Shown piece after piece: positions 6,959 to 16,945 of a stretch of 64,000 nt of DNA. Positions within the stretch are counted from its first letter, which is position 1. Each line of letters starts with the position of its first letter. The notes below the pieces were generated by a model. It saw nothing but the letters and a program-made list of their open reading frames with translations, had not been told where the DNA came from and made no database searches. The position numbers and the translations under genes are program-made. The stretch is from Afipia sp. P52-10 (GTDB lineage Bacteria; Pseudomonadota; Alphaproteobacteria; Rhizobiales; Xanthobacteraceae), in assembly GCF_000516555.1 (NCBI RefSeq), contig NZ_AZSJ01000003.1:1136066-1200065 (forward strand). Direction: 5' to 3'.

Positions 6959-6992
6959 CTTCAATCCTCCATCGGACATCAGAGAGCGGACA

Positions 6993-7017
6993 ACGGTCGG
7001 CAATCGCGATCGTTCCT
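6993..7017 (-). promoter_or_regulatory. EcfG-type promoter of csbD
   Basis: On the minus strand an exact GGAAC (7017-7013), 16 bases, CGTT (6996-6993), 35 bases upstream of the CsbD start. It directly follows the malate synthase terminator. Confidence 0.87.
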
Positions 7018-7021
7018 ACAA

Positions 7022-7057
7022 AGAAAAGCCCGATCCAGCAGAGCTGGACCGGGCTTG
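7022..7057 (-). terminator. Terminator after malate synthase G
   Basis: A 13-base stem with one mismatch (AAGCCCGATCCAG / CTGGACCGGGCTT, 7027-7057). On the minus strand it is followed by TTTTCTTTG, 20-odd bases after the glcB stop. It looks like a canonical intrinsic terminator. Confidence 0.88.
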
Positions 7058-7079
7058 GCTGACAATGGGAAGCGATGGA

Positions 7080-9239
7080 TCAGCCGGCGGCCTTCGCTTC
7101 GCGGCGACGCGCGTGCAGAATCCATTCGGTGTAGCCGTTCGGCTGCTCGCGGCCCTTGAAGATCAGGTCGCAAGCGGCCTTGAACGCGATGCCATCGAAC
7201 GACGGCGCCATCGGCTTGTAGAGCGGATCACCCGCGTTCTGCCGATCGACCACCACCGCCATGCGCTTCAACGCCTCCATCACCTGGTCCTTGCTGACCA
7301 CGCCATGGTGCAGCCAGTTGGCGAGATGCTGACTGGAAATGCGCAGCGTCGCACGGTCTTCCATCAGGCCGACATCGTGAATGTCCGGCACCTTCGAGCA
7401 GCCGACACCCTGATCGATCCAGCGCACGACATAGCCGAGGATGCCCTGGCAGTTGTTGTCGATCTCCTGCTTCACGTCGTCCGGCGCCCAGTTCGACTGC
7501 GAGACCGGGATGGTCAGGATGTCATCGAGCTTGGCGCGCGGATGACCGTCGAGCTCGCGCTGCCGCGCCAGCACATCGACCTGATGATAATGCAAAGCGT
7601 GCAGCGTGGCCGCGGTCGGTGACGGCACCCAGGCGGTGGAAGCGCCGGCCTGCGGATGCGCGATCTTTTGCGCCAGCATGTCCGCCATCTTGTCCGGCGC
7701 AGCCCACATGCCCTTGCCGATCTGCGCATGGCCTGGAAGTCCGTTGGCGAGCCCCTTGTCGACGTTCCAGTCCTCGTACGACTTGATCCACGGCGTGGCC
7801 TTCATGTCGTTCTTGCGGATCATCGGCCCCGCTTCCATGGAGGTGTGGATTTCATCGCCGGTGCGGTCGAGGAAGCCGGTGTTGATGAAGACGATGCGGT
7901 CAGCGGCCGCCTGGATACAGGCCTGCAGGTTCACCGTCGTCCGGCGCTCCTCGTCCATGATGCCGACCTTGAGCTGGCTCTTGGCCAGCGAAAGCATCTG
8001 CTCGACGCGGGTGAAGATCTCGCAGGTGTGTGCGACCTCCGCAGGGCCGTGCATCTTTGGCTTGACGATATAGACCGAACCGGTGCGGCTGTTGCGAATG
8101 TCGCCCTTGGCCTTGAGGTCGTGAATGGCGATCAGGCCGCTGATCGCCGCGTCCAGCATGCCTTCCGGAATCTCCTGGCCGGAGCTGTCCAGCACCGCAT
8201 CGGTGTACATGTGATGGCCGACGTTGCGCATCAGCAGCAGCGAACGGCCATGCAGGGTCAGCGACTTGCCATTCGGCGCGGTGTAGACGCGATCCTTATT
8301 CAGCGAGCGTTTGAGTGTCTTGCCGCCCTTCTCGAAATCGGCGGCGAGATCTCCCTTCATCAGGCCGAGCGCGTTGCGATAGACGAGAACCTTGTCGTCG
8401 GCGTCGACTGCCGCAACGCTGTCCTCCATGTCGAGGATGGTGCTGACCGCCGATTCCAGCACGACGTCGGCCACGCCCGCAGGATCGTCCTTGCCCACCG
8501 GATTGCTGCGATCAATGCGAATCTCGACGTGCAGGCCGTTGTTGACCAGCAGCACGGCGCTTGGGGCCTTCGCGTCGCCCTGATAGCCCGCGAACTGCTC
8601 CGCGCGCTTCAGCCCGGTGCGCCCCTGCTTCAGCGCCGCCACCAGCGCGCCGCTCTCGATCGTGTAGGCGGTGACATCGGCGTGGCTGCCGGTCTGCAGC
8701 GGCGCCGCCTGGTCCAGGATCGCCTTAGCCTTGGCGATCACCTTGTCGCCGCGCGCCTTGTTGTACCCCTTGACCGCAGCATCCTCCGGCGCGTGTGGGA
8801 TCGCATCGGTGCCATAAAGCGCGTCATAAAGGCTGCCCCAGCGTGCGTTCGCCGCGTTCAGGGCATACCGGGCATTGGTCAGCGGCACGACCAGCTGCGG
8901 GCCGCAGATCTTGCCGATCTCGTCATCGACCTTCGCCGTGGCCACGCTCTTGGCCGCAGGTTCCGGCAACAGGTAGCCGATTTCCTGCAGCATCTTGTGA
9001 TAGGCGGCCGGATCGACCGCCTTGCCCTTGTTGGCAAGGTGCCATTGATCGATCTTCGCCTGCAGCGCGTCGCGGGTCTGCAGCAGCTCGCGATTTTTCG
9101 GCGCCAGATCCTTGATGATGCCAGCAAGGCCTGCCCAGAACGCATCCGGAGCAACGCCCGTTCCGGGAGCCGCTTCCTTCGCGACAAAATCAAACAGCGA
9201 AGCGGCAACCTTCAATCCGCTGGCGTCAACTCGGTTCAT
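7080..9239 (-). CDS. glcB: Malate synthase G
   Basis: 719 residues, the usual length of the G isoform. It condenses glyoxylate and acetyl-CoA to malate in the cytosol (glyoxylate cycle and glycolate use). Catalytic-region motifs are visible: [36 protein letters not shown] and [21 protein letters not shown], which include the acidic residues expected in the active site. The frame extends upstream to 9416, but the ATG at 9239 ([11 protein letters not shown]) matches the family start. It is monocistronic with its own terminator and sits between the stress genes and the sulfur cluster; isocitrate lyase is not in the window. Confidence 0.96.
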   Translation of the reverse strand: MNRVDASGLKVAASLFDFVAKEAAPGTGVAPDAFWAGLAGIIKDLAPKNRELLQTRDALQAKIDQWHLANKGKAVDPAAYHKMLQEIGYLLPEPAAKSVATAKVDDEIGKICGPQLVVPLTNARYALNAANARWGSLYDALYGTDAIPHAPEDAAVKGYNKARGDKVIAKAKAILDQAAPLQTGSHADVTAYTIESGALVAALKQGRTGLKRAEQFAGYQGDAKAPSAVLLVNNGLHVEIRIDRSNPVGKDDPAGVADVVLESAVSTILDMEDSVAAVDADDKVLVYRNALGLMKGDLAADFEKGGKTLKRSLNKDRVYTAPNGKSLTLHGRSLLLMRNVGHHMYTDAVLDSSGQEIPEGMLDAAISGLIAIHDLKAKGDIRNSRTGSVYIVKPKMHGPAEVAHTCEIFTRVEQMLSLAKSQLKVGIMDEERRTTVNLQACIQAAADRIVFINTGFLDRTGDEIHTSMEAGPMIRKNDMKATPWIKSYEDWNVDKGLANGLPGHAQIGKGMWAAPDKMADMLAQKIAHPQAGASTAWVPSPTAATLHALHYHQVDVLARQRELDGHPRAKLDDILTIPVSQSNWAPDDVKQEIDNNCQGILGYVVRWIDQGVGCSKVPDIHDVGLMEDRATLRISSQHLANWLHHGVVSKDQVMEALKRMAVVVDRQNAGDPLYKPMAPSFDGIAFKAACDLIFKGREQPNGYTEWILHARRREAKAAG

Positions 9240-9478
9240 GATCGGGGATCTCACAAAGGCTAGGGTCAATCGAATGGGCGCCACACCCGGACCGCAGGGG
9301 CCCAGGGGCATGACGGACGCACTTGTAACGCCAAAGGACCGCCGATGAGAAGCCCCGGCAATGGCTTGAAAACCCTTGCGAATTTCATGGGTCAGGCGCC
9401 GCAGAGCGAAATTCAACGGCGATTTTGCCGGTTTGCGTTCCCGGCGCCCGGTCAGGCGGAGCCGCGTCTGATCGTGCG

Positions 9479-10351
9479 TTAATGCAACCGCGGGCCTGAA
9501 CCGACCTCGTCGCCGCCAAATCGCTCCAGCACGACCTTCAGCAGGATCGTCAGCAGCGCCACCCCGGCCAGCACCGTCGAGGCCGTGAACGCGCCGACCA
9601 CGTTGTAGTCATGGAACAACAGCTCGATCTGCAACGGCAGCGTCGTCGTCACGCCGCGAATGTTGCCAGAGACCACCGAGACCGCACCGAACTCGCCCAT
9701 CACCCGCGCATTGCACAGGATTGCGCCATAGACCACCGCCCATTTCACATTCGGCAGCGTCACCCGGATAAAGGTGGCGAGCCCTGATGCTCCGAGTGTG
9801 ACGGCGGCTTCCTCTTCGTCAGTGCCCTGCACTTGCATCAGCGGGATCAACTCGCGGGCCACGAACGGCGCGGTCACGAACAGACTGGCGAGAAAGATCG
9901 CAGGCAGCGCAAACATGATCTTGATGCCGAGCTGCTCGATCACCGGGCCTAATAGCCCTTGCGTGCCGTAGACGAACAGATAGGCGACGCCGGCGACGAT
10001 CGGCGAGATCGAATACGGCAGCTCGATCAGTGCAATCAGCAGCGTCCGCCCCGGAAAATCGAACTTCGTCACGGTCCACGCGGCAGCCAGCCCGAACAGG
10101 ATATTGATCGGAACGACAACCAGCGCCGTGAGCAGCGTCAACCAGATCGCATAAACCGTCGCAGGCTCGGTCAGGTTCTTCAGGAAGACATCGAGCCCCT
10201 GCGACAGCGCCGACGCAAAGATCAACACGAGCGGCGCCAAGAGAAAGAATGCAGAGACGACCAGCACGACCGCGAGCAGGATCCGTCGCGTGAGGGGATC
10301 TCCGCCGACCGGCGTCAGCATGCGCTGAGCTTGCGATTGCTTGCCGGCCAT
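9479..10351 (-). CDS. cysW: Sulfate ABC transporter permease CysW (set 1)
   Basis: 290 residues. A binding-protein-dependent permease with about six helices and the EAA-type loop ([22 protein letters not shown]) that contacts the ATPase. CysW-type features include [20 protein letters not shown] and [16 protein letters not shown]. The ATG at 10351 overlaps the cysT stop (ATGA), which decides the start against the longer open frame. It is last in the minus-strand arm cysD-cysNC-sbp-cysT-cysW. No ATPase gene follows, so it probably uses CysA from the plus arm (23257). Confidence 0.93.
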   Translation of the reverse strand: MAGKQSQAQRMLTPVGGDPLTRRILLAVVLVVSAFFLLAPLVLIFASALSQGLDVFLKNLTEPATVYAIWLTLLTALVVVPINILFGLAAAWTVTKFDFPGRTLLIALIELPYSISPIVAGVAYLFVYGTQGLLGPVIEQLGIKIMFALPAIFLASLFVTAPFVARELIPLMQVQGTDEEEAAVTLGASGLATFIRVTLPNVKWAVVYGAILCNARVMGEFGAVSVVSGNIRGVTTTLPLQIELLFHDYNVVGAFTASTVLAGVALLTILLKVVLERFGGDEVGSGPRLH

Positions 10352-11205
10352 CAGTCGCCTCGTCCGAGATAACGCAGATGCCAGACCTGGATCAGGTTGG
10401 TGACGATCAGCATCGCGAACGCCATCGCCAGCATCACGCACGCGATCGCCGCCGCTGCGCCGTAGTTGTATTCCTCAAGCCGGATGAAGGCGAGCAGCGC
10501 AACGATTTCGGTGCGCATCGGCTGGTTGCCGGCGATGAAGATCACCGCGCCGAACTCACCGAGACAACGCGCAAAGGCCAGCGAACATCCCGCCAGGAAG
10601 GCCGGGAAAATCGACGGGAAGATCACCTTGCGCACGATCTGCCAGTCGCTTGCGCCGAGCGACCGGCTCGCCTCCTCGACATCAGTCCCAAGATCCTCGA
10701 TCACCGGCTGCACGGTGCGGACCACGAATGGGATGCTGGTGAACGCCATCGCGATGGCGATGCCCAGCGGCGTATAGGCGACGGACATGCCGAACGCATC
10801 GAGCGGCGCGCCGAACCAGCCATTCTTGGCGAACAATGCCGTCAAGGCGAGACCGGCGACGGCCGTCGGCAACGCAAACGGGATATCGACCAACGCGTCG
10901 AGCAACCGCTTGCCAGGAAAGCGATACCGCGCCAGCACCCACGCCAGCAACAGGCCATAAACTGCGTTGAATGCGGTCGCCGCCAGCGCCATTGTCGCGG
11001 TAACGCGAATCGCTGCCAACGTGCGCGGCGCCGTCAGGATCATCCAGAACTGCGCCACGCCGACATCGGTTGCCTTGATGATCAGCGCGCACAACGGCAG
11101 CAGCACGATCACGCCGAGATAGAGCACGGTCGTACCGAGGGCAAGGCCGAAGCCGGGGATCACGCTTTTCCGGCGCGCGGACATGATCGAAAGCGCGCCT
11201 TTCAC
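10351..11205 (-). CDS. cysT: Sulfate ABC transporter permease CysT (set 1)
   Basis: 284 residues, six predicted helices. It carries the CysT signature segments PGFGLALGTTVLYLGVIVLLP, VDIPFALPTAVAGLALTAL and the ATPase-docking loop VEEASRSLGASDWQIVRKVIFP. It forms a heterodimeric channel with CysW. Translationally coupled to cysW. A 187-base spacer with two large inverted repeats separates it from the upstream sbp, which may lower permease expression relative to the binding protein. Confidence 0.93.
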   Translation of the reverse strand: MKGALSIMSARRKSVIPGFGLALGTTVLYLGVIVLLPLCALIIKATDVGVAQFWMILTAPRTLAAIRVTATMALAATAFNAVYGLLLAWVLARYRFPGKRLLDALVDIPFALPTAVAGLALTALFAKNGWFGAPLDAFGMSVAYTPLGIAIAMAFTSIPFVVRTVQPVIEDLGTDVEEASRSLGASDWQIVRKVIFPSIFPAFLAGCSLAFARCLGEFGAVIFIAGNQPMRTEIVALLAFIRLEEYNYGAAAAIACVMLAMAFAMLIVTNLIQVWHLRYLGRGD

Positions 11206-11233
11206 GCAAGCCGCAAAGCTGGGTGTACGCGGC

Positions 11234-11310
11234 TAGTGGAGCGGATTTGACATTCGCATCCCACCCAGCCGCGGGCTCGCAATGCGAACGTCAAATCCAA
11301 AGCTCCACTA
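11234..11310. repeat. Large imperfect inverted repeat between sbp and cysT
   Basis: Arms 11234-11259 and 11282-11310 pair over TAGTGGAGC, GGATTTGAC and TTCGCAT, with one mismatch and a three-base bulge and a 22-base loop. It looks like a dispersed palindromic element. It lies within the presumed sbp-cysT transcript. Confidence 0.78.
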
Positions 11311-11332
11311 AATTGTATGCTTGGTTCTTAGA

Positions 11333-11381
11333 TTCCAACATTTGCAAACGTTGTTGCCGCAATGGGATGCAAATGTTGGAA
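11333..11381. repeat. Perfect 14-base inverted repeat just after sbp
   Basis: TTCCAACATTTGCA (11333-11346) pairs exactly with TGCAAATGTTGGAA (11368-11381) around a 21-base loop. It lies 11 bases past the sbp stop on the transcribed strand. No U-tract follows. It could protect the sbp message end or attenuate read-through to cysT. Confidence 0.82.
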
Positions 11382-11392
11382 GCGAACCACGA

Positions 11393-12415
11393 CTACCGCG
11401 CGCCGAACAGCTGATCGAGCTTCGCGTCCGGGTTGAGATGGTCCTTGTTGACCTTGTCCCAGCCGCCGAACTCATCCTCGACCTTGACGAGCTTCACGGC
11501 AGGAAACTGCGCCTTGAACTGCTCGGCGATCTTCGGATTGTTCACGCGATTGTACTGCTTGGCGAGAATGGTCTGCCCCTCGTCGGAATAGAGATATTCG
11601 AGATAGGCCGTCGCCAGCGCGCGCGTGCCATGCTTGTCGGCATATTTGTCGACCACCGTGACCGGGAACTCGGCCAGCACGCTCACCGACGGCACCACCA
11701 CCTCGTACTTGTCCTTGCCCGCCAGATCGCGGATCGCATTGGTCTCGGCCTCGAAGGTGATCAGCACGTCGCCGGTCTGACGCTCGACGAAGGTCGTGGT
11801 CGCAGCGCGCCCGCCGGTGTCGAACACCGGCACGTTGTTGAAGAGCTGCTTGATGAAGTCATCGGTCTTCGCGCCCTCGCCGTACTTCGCCTTCGCGTAA
11901 GCATAGGCCGCGAGATAGGTGTAGCGGGCGTTGCCCGAGGTCTTCGGATTCGGGAAAATCACCTTCACGTCGGAGCGGACGAGATCATCCCAATCCTTGA
12001 TGTTCTTTGGATTGCCGGCGCGAACGAGGAAGGCTGGCAGCGAATAATAAGGCGACGAATTGTTCGGCAGCCGCTTGGCCCAGTCGGCCGGGATCAGCTT
12101 GCCTTTGTCGTGCAGCACCTGCACGTCGGTCACCTGGTTGAAGGTGACGACATCGGCCTCGAGCCCTTCCAGGATCGAGCGCGCCTGCCGCGACGAACCG
12201 TTGTGCGACTGGTTGATGGTCACGTCCTGACCGGTCTTGGCCTTGTACTGCTTGACGAAGGCAACGTTGATCTCGGCATAGAGCTCACGCGCGATGTCGT
12301 AGGAGACGTTGAGCAGCGTGTTCGCCCCCTGCGCGTGAGCGAGGCTCGATGGCCCGAGGCTCAGCACGAGGGCCAAAGCGGCGGCGGAGAATGTCAAACG
12401 GCGGTTCATGGCCAT
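11393..12415 (-). CDS. sbp: Periplasmic sulfate-binding protein (set 1)
   Basis: 340 residues with a signal peptide (about 1-29, cleaved after AHA). The mature protein opens TLLNVSYDIARELYAEINVAF, the start typical of Sbp/CysP proteins. Further family motifs are INQSHNGSSRQARSILEGL and FPNPKTSGNARYTYLAAYAYA. It captures sulfate (or thiosulfate) for the CysTW permease. It lies 37 bases after cysNC on the same strand, so sulfate activation and uptake are in one transcription unit. About half of the residues match the paralogue at 20296, by eye. Confidence 0.94.
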   Translation of the reverse strand: MAMNRRLTFSAAALALVLSLGPSSLAHAQGANTLLNVSYDIARELYAEINVAFVKQYKAKTGQDVTINQSHNGSSRQARSILEGLEADVVTFNQVTDVQVLHDKGKLIPADWAKRLPNNSSPYYSLPAFLVRAGNPKNIKDWDDLVRSDVKVIFPNPKTSGNARYTYLAAYAYAKAKYGEGAKTDDFIKQLFNNVPVFDTGGRAATTTFVERQTGDVLITFEAETNAIRDLAGKDKYEVVVPSVSVLAEFPVTVVDKYADKHGTRALATAYLEYLYSDEGQTILAKQYNRVNNPKIAEQFKAQFPAVKLVKVEDEFGGWDKVNKDHLNPDAKLDQLFGAR

Positions 12416-12452
12416 CTATCTCGATATTTCGTTGTCGATTCTGGTTGATGGA

Positions 12453-14390
12453 TCAGATGTTGGCGGCAAGATCGGCGAGGTCTTCGAACAGGACGCCGCT
12501 GCGTCGTAGCAGGCGTTCGACTTCGTCGGCAGCCTCGGTGACGGATGTCATGCCGGTATCGAGTGCAAGCTCCGGATTGAGTGGTGGTTGATAGCCACCA
12601 TCGGTGCCCGTGAACCCGGCGAGTTGGCCGGCGCGGGCCTTCTGGTAATGCCCCTTCGGATCGCGCGCCTCGCAAACGTCGGCGGAAGCCGCGACGTGGA
12701 TCTCGTGGAAGAAGCCATCGGCGATGCGCCTCGCCTCAGCCCGATCGTCGCGTGACGGCGAGACGGCGGCGACAATGGCGATATGCCCGTTGCGGGCGAG
12801 ATGCGCCGCCACTTCGGCGAGGCGGCGGATGTTCTCGGCACGATCCTTCGGCGAGAAACCGAGGTCGCCATTGAGCCCCGCGCGCAGGGTATCGCCGTCG
12901 AGCAGGATCGGCGAGCCGCCACGGCTGAACAGGCGGCGCTCCAGCGCCCGCGCCAGCGTCGACTTGCCGGACGCAGGCAACCCGGTGAGCCAGACGACCG
13001 CGCCGTTATGACGATAGCGCGCCGAACGCTCGTCGCTGCGCAGCGCCGATTCCACCGGAACGATATCGACCGGCACACCGCGGGTACCGGCATCGACGCT
13101 CAGCACCAATCCGCCGCCGGCAATCCGGCCATTGACCTCGATCACCAGACGTCCAGTGCGCGGGTTGTCCGCATGGGTGTCGGCGGCTACCGGCCGCGCC
13201 AGCGCAAGGTCGATCTCGCCGACATGGTTGCGGCCGATCGACTGCGTGCCGACGCTCGACAGCTCGCCCGGATCGACCGCATTCTCGATCGCCACGACGC
13301 TGGCGCGGGTTTCCATGGTGCCGATCCGGACCAGCATGGTGGCACCCACCGTCAAGGGCGTATCGTGCAGCCAGAAAATGCGCGCGCGCAGGCGCTTGGT
13401 GTCGCGCACCGAGGCCGGCGCATGAGCGATCACGTCGCCGCGCTCCAGGAACAACTCACGATCGAGGGTGATGCCGACCGAGCGTCCGGCCCCTTGCGGC
13501 GCCGCGATCGGCGTCACCGGCCAGCTTTCAACGGTCTTGACCTTGGCGATCTTGCCCGCGGGCATGATGACGATCTCGTCGCCACTCTTCAGCGAGCCGG
13601 ACTCGATCCGGCCAGCAACAATGCGCCGATCGTCGAACTTGTAGATCGCCTGGATCGGCAGCCGCAGCGCGATCGCATCCATCGGCTTCGCCGGCGTAAG
13701 CTGATCCAGCGCCTCAACCACCGTCGGGCCACCATACCAGGCAATCGCCGGCGTACGCGCGGCGACACCATCGCCATCGCGCGCGGAGATCGGGATCACC
13801 GCCGTCGGCTGCACGCCAAGTCCCTTCAGATGTGCCGAGATTTCGTCGCTGATCTCCTGGTAGCGCTCGCGGCTGAAGCCGACGCGATCCATCTTGTTGA
13901 TGACGATCGCGACCTGGCGTATGCCCAACAGGTGCAGCAGATAACCGTGTCGGCGGGTCTGGTCGCGCACGCCTTCGGCAGCGTCGATGATCAGCACTGC
14001 CGCATCGGCCTGCGACGCGCCGGTGATCATGTTGCGCAGGAACTCCGCATGGCCCGGCGCGTCGATCAGCACCACCTCGCGGGCATGGGTACGGAAGCGG
14101 ATTTGCGTTGTATCAATGGTGATGCCCTGGTCGCGCTCGGTCTGCAGCGCATCGAGCAGGAACGACCACTCGAACGGCATGCCGCGCCGCGCGCTGACCG
14201 CCTTCAGCATCTCGAGCTTGCCATCCGGCAGGCTGCCGGTCTCATGCAGCAGACGACCCACCAGGGTTGATTTGCCGTGATCGACATGGCCGACGATGAC
14301 GATGCGCACCTGCGGACGGGAGATCGCGGGCGCCGGGGCCTGCGCGACATCACGCGCGGCTGCGGCTGTGGCGAGTTGAATGTTCATCAC
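12453..14390 (-). CDS. cysNC: Bifunctional sulfate adenylyltransferase large subunit / APS kinase (CysN-CysC fusion)
   Basis: 645 residues. The N-terminal half (about 25-450) is an EF-Tu-like GTPase with [30 protein letters not shown] and NKMDRVGF; it drives ATP sulfurylase with CysD. The C-terminal part (about 455-645) is APS kinase with P-loop [14 protein letters not shown] and [20 protein letters not shown]. The same fusion is known as NodQ in rhizobia. It yields APS and also PAPS. It lies 11 bases downstream of cysD. Because the reductase in the plus arm looks APS-type, the kinase half may serve sulfation reactions. Confidence 0.95.
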   Translation of the reverse strand: MMNIQLATAAAARDVAQAPAPAISRPQVRIVIVGHVDHGKSTLVGRLLHETGSLPDGKLEMLKAVSARRGMPFEWSFLLDALQTERDQGITIDTTQIRFRTHAREVVLIDAPGHAEFLRNMITGASQADAAVLIIDAAEGVRDQTRRHGYLLHLLGIRQVAIVINKMDRVGFSRERYQEISDEISAHLKGLGVQPTAVIPISARDGDGVAARTPAIAWYGGPTVVEALDQLTPAKPMDAIALRLPIQAIYKFDDRRIVAGRIESGSLKSGDEIVIMPAGKIAKVKTVESWPVTPIAAPQGAGRSVGITLDRELFLERGDVIAHAPASVRDTKRLRARIFWLHDTPLTVGATMLVRIGTMETRASVVAIENAVDPGELSSVGTQSIGRNHVGEIDLALARPVAADTHADNPRTGRLVIEVNGRIAGGGLVLSVDAGTRGVPVDIVPVESALRSDERSARYRHNGAVVWLTGLPASGKSTLARALERRLFSRGGSPILLDGDTLRAGLNGDLGFSPKDRAENIRRLAEVAAHLARNGHIAIVAAVSPSRDDRAEARRIADGFFHEIHVAASADVCEARDPKGHYQKARAGQLAGFTGTDGGYQPPLNPELALDTGMTSVTEAADEVERLLRRSGVLFEDLADLAANI

Positions 14391-14401
14391 GCAAACTCCG
14401 C

Positions 14402-15196
14402 TTACAGATAGCCAGAGACCCGCAGACGCTCGAACGCATCTTCGGTCTCATGATCGAGCGCGCGACCGGCGCGTTCCGGCACCTTGGTCTGTTCAAGTTC
14501 GATCAGGATGTCTTCGATGCTGGCGGCGAGCGATGCGACCGGGAAGGTGATGTCCTGATCGCCGAGCGAGCGATAGCGCTTGCCGTTCTTCGACAGATAT
14601 AGCGGAATGATCGGAATGTTCTCGCGCTGGGTGTAGGCCCAGATGTCGGCTTCGGTCCAATGCAGGATCGGATGAATGCGCAGGTGCGCACCCGGCGGCG
14701 GCGACGCGTTGAACTGATCCCAGAATTCCGGCGGCTGATCGCGCACGTCCCATCCGCCCTCGGTGCCGCGTGGCGAGAACACACGCTCCTTCGCGCGCGT
14801 GGCCTCCTCGTCGCGGCGGATACCTGCGATCAGCCCGTCGAAGCCATGCTTGGCGAGCGCCATCTTCAATCCCTCGGTCTTGCGCGCGGCGGAGCGTGCG
14901 GCAGGCGGCAGGGTCGGATCGACGGCATCGATGGGCGGGCACGGCTCAATTCTTAGATCGAGGCCCCATTCGTTCGCGTAGCGATCGCGAAAGGCGTACA
15001 TCTCCGGAAACTTCTTGCCGGTATCGACATGCAACGCCGGAAACGGCACGCGGCCGAAGAAGGCTTTCCGCGCCAGCCAGATCATCACATTGGAGTCTTT
15101 GCCGAGCGACCACAGCAGCGCCAGCTTCTTCAGCCGCGCGAACGCTTCACGAAAAATGTAGATGCTCTGGGCTTCGAGCTGGTCGAGGTGATCCAT
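14402..15196 (-). CDS. cysD: Sulfate adenylyltransferase small subunit CysD
   Basis: 264 residues of the PAPS reductase/ATP sulfurylase fold. The nucleotide loop reads [20 protein letters not shown] (about 28-47), followed by [17 protein letters not shown] and the C-terminal [20 protein letters not shown] expected of CysD. It forms APS from ATP and sulfate with the CysN GTPase subunit. It is first in the minus-strand arm and faces cysG across the shared control region. Confidence 0.95.
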   Translation of the reverse strand: MDHLDQLEAQSIYIFREAFARLKKLALLWSLGKDSNVMIWLARKAFFGRVPFPALHVDTGKKFPEMYAFRDRYANEWGLDLRIEPCPPIDAVDPTLPPAARSAARKTEGLKMALAKHGFDGLIAGIRRDEEATRAKERVFSPRGTEGGWDVRDQPPEFWDQFNASPPPGAHLRIHPILHWTEADIWAYTQRENIPIIPLYLSKNGKRYRSLGDQDITFPVASLAASIEDILIELEQTKVPERAGRALDHETEDAFERLRVSGYL

Positions 15197-15511
15197 CGGT
15201 CACGCCCTCCGGGGCGCCAGGAGGGGGTGAGCCGCCGATGCCTGTTCCAACGGCCGGTCGGAGCCAGAAAAGCCAGGCCAAACGGCTCGCAACTTGCTTC
15301 TCTGGAAGCGGTTGACGGCAGCGGCAACGCCGCCACGACCAAACCGAAAACCGTCGCTGGAAAGATGCATCTCTGGCGCTTCGGATTTGTGGGGAAAAAT
15401 TCTATGTTTTCCTTGCCGCATAGAAGAAATAATTTTCTCTTTACGCGGCAAGTGCAAGACATATATAGAAAATAATTCCAGTCAACCCCTTCGCGGGGCA
15501 GTGGAGTGTTC
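15197..15511. promoter_or_regulatory. Divergent control region of the two sulfur arms
   Basis: 315 bases between the divergent starts of cysD and cysG, with no gene. The AT-rich part (15380-15480) contrasts with its GC-rich surroundings. It holds an 8-base inverted repeat CTTGCCGC (15412-15419) / GCGGCAAG (15445-15452). Inside it is a smaller dyad, AGAAA-TAAT-TTTCT, near 15425-15438. A related AGAAAATAATTCC follows at about 15467-15479. A plausible plus-strand promoter is TTTACG with TATATA 16 bases later. A regulator of sulfur genes could bind here; which one is not visible. Confidence 0.6.
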
Positions 15512-16945
15512 ATGCGGTTCTTGCCGGTGTTTCTCGATCTGCGCGCAGGCCCCCTCGTCCTCGTGGGGCAGGGCGAGCTCGCCCTCGCCAAGCTGCGCGT
15601 GCTGCTGGCGGCCGGTGCGCGTATTCGCTGGTATGCCTTCGACCGCGATGCGGCGCTGCGGGACATGGCACCCCTCGGCGAGGCAGCCCTGTCTCAGATC
15701 GATCTCACCGACGCCGATCCGCTGCACGATGACTGGCAGGGCGCGATTGCCGTGCTCTGCGCCGGTGCCGGTGAACGCGGCCCCGCCGTCGCCGAACGCG
15801 CGCGCCATGCGGGCCTGCCCGTCAACGTGATGGATGACCTCGCGCATTCCACCTTCATTTCACCAGCGATCGTTGATCGCGGTGACGTCGTCGTCGCCAT
15901 CGGCACCAGCGGCACCTCGCCGGTGGTCGCCCGCCGCCTGCGCGAACGCATCGAAGCAGCGCTGCCGGGACGCATCGGCGAACTGGCAAGCTTCATTGGC
16001 CAGCGACGCAAGGCGTTTCATGCTCGCATCGGCGACTTCCCGCTGCGCCGCCGCTTCTGGGAACGCGTGATCGACGGCCCGATCGGCAACCTGGTGCTCG
16101 CAGGCAAGCCCCGGGAAGCGGAAGCGGCCCTAAATGCGATCGACGATCCATCCGCCTATGCGGTGGCTGACCGCAAAGGCTTCGTGACACTGGTCGGCGC
16201 CGGGCCCGGCGATCCGGACCTGCTCACCATCAAGGCGCTGCGCGCGCTGCAGGACGCTGACATCGTCTTCTATGACGAGCTGGTTTCGCCGGAGATTCTC
16301 GATCGCATCCGCCGTGATGCCGCACGCATGCCGGTCGGCCGCCGCGTCGGCAAGCCCGGCATCGGCCAGGACGAGATCCATCGCCTGCTGATCGAAGCGG
16401 CGAATGACGGCAAACGCGCCGTGCGGCTGAAGGGTGGCGATCCGTTCATCTTCGGCCGCGGCGGTGAAGAGATCGAAGCGCTGCGCGCAGCGGGCGTCGC
16501 TTACGCGGTCGTGCCCGGCATCACCGCCGGCATCGGCGCTGCGGCTGCCTCCGAAGTGCCGCTGACTTTCCGCCACGAAGCGCTGCGCATCACCCTGCTC
16601 ACCGCCCACAAGGCGAAGGATGCCGAAGCCGTCGACTGGTCGGCGTTGACCGATCAGAAGATGACCGTCGTCGTCTACATGGGCATGACTGCGGCGGCGA
16701 CGATCCGCGGCGGCCTGCTGGCGGCCGGCCGGCCTGCAACGACGCCGGTCGGCGTGTTCGCCCGCGCGACCCGCACCGATGCCAAATCCGTGGTCGGCAC
16801 GCTCGACCAGCTTCCAGAGCTTGCGGCGCAGGTCGATGGCGGCCCCGCGATTCTCATCATCGGCGACGTGGTGGCGCACTCCGCCCCATGGCGCGACGCC
16901 CAACTCCAGCAAATCCTCTCAACGTTCCAGATAGCAGCCGAATGA
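15512..16945 (+). CDS. cysG: Siroheme synthase CysG (methyltransferase/dehydrogenase/ferrochelatase)
   Basis: 477 residues. The N-terminal third is the precorrin-2 dehydrogenase/ferrochelatase (LVLVGQGELALAKLRVLL; VAIGTSGTSPVVARRLRERI contains the expected active-site region). The C-terminal 250 residues are uroporphyrinogen-III methyltransferase (VTLVGAGPGDPDLLTIKALR, AVRLKGGDPFIFGRGGEE, VPGITAGIGAAA). It makes siroheme, the cofactor of the sulfite reductase encoded two genes downstream. The ATG at 15512 has a GTGGAG upstream and is preferred over the GTG at 15506. Its stop overlaps the next start (ATGA). Confidence 0.95.
   Translation: MRFLPVFLDLRAGPLVLVGQGELALAKLRVLLAAGARIRWYAFDRDAALRDMAPLGEAALSQIDLTDADPLHDDWQGAIAVLCAGAGERGPAVAERARHAGLPVNVMDDLAHSTFISPAIVDRGDVVVAIGTSGTSPVVARRLRERIEAALPGRIGELASFIGQRRKAFHARIGDFPLRRRFWERVIDGPIGNLVLAGKPREAEAALNAIDDPSAYAVADRKGFVTLVGAGPGDPDLLTIKALRALQDADIVFYDELVSPEILDRIRRDAARMPVGRRVGKPGIGQDEIHRLLIEAANDGKRAVRLKGGDPFIFGRGGEEIEALRAAGVAYAVVPGITAGIGAAAASEVPLTFRHEALRITLLTAHKAKDAEAVDWSALTDQKMTVVVYMGMTAAATIRGGLLAAGRPATTPVGVFARATRTDAKSVVGTLDQLPELAAQVDGGPAILIIGDVVAHSAPWRDAQLQQILSTFQIAAE

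Noticed and set aside
7656-9263. A 535-codon plus-strand open frame
   Set aside because: Antisense to malate synthase G, Arg/His-rich with no family features; a GC-bias shadow.
12783-14270. A 495-codon plus-strand open frame opposite cysNC
   Set aside because: Composition is that of a reversed high-GC gene (Arg, His, Asp-rich); the cysNC frame is clearly the real one.
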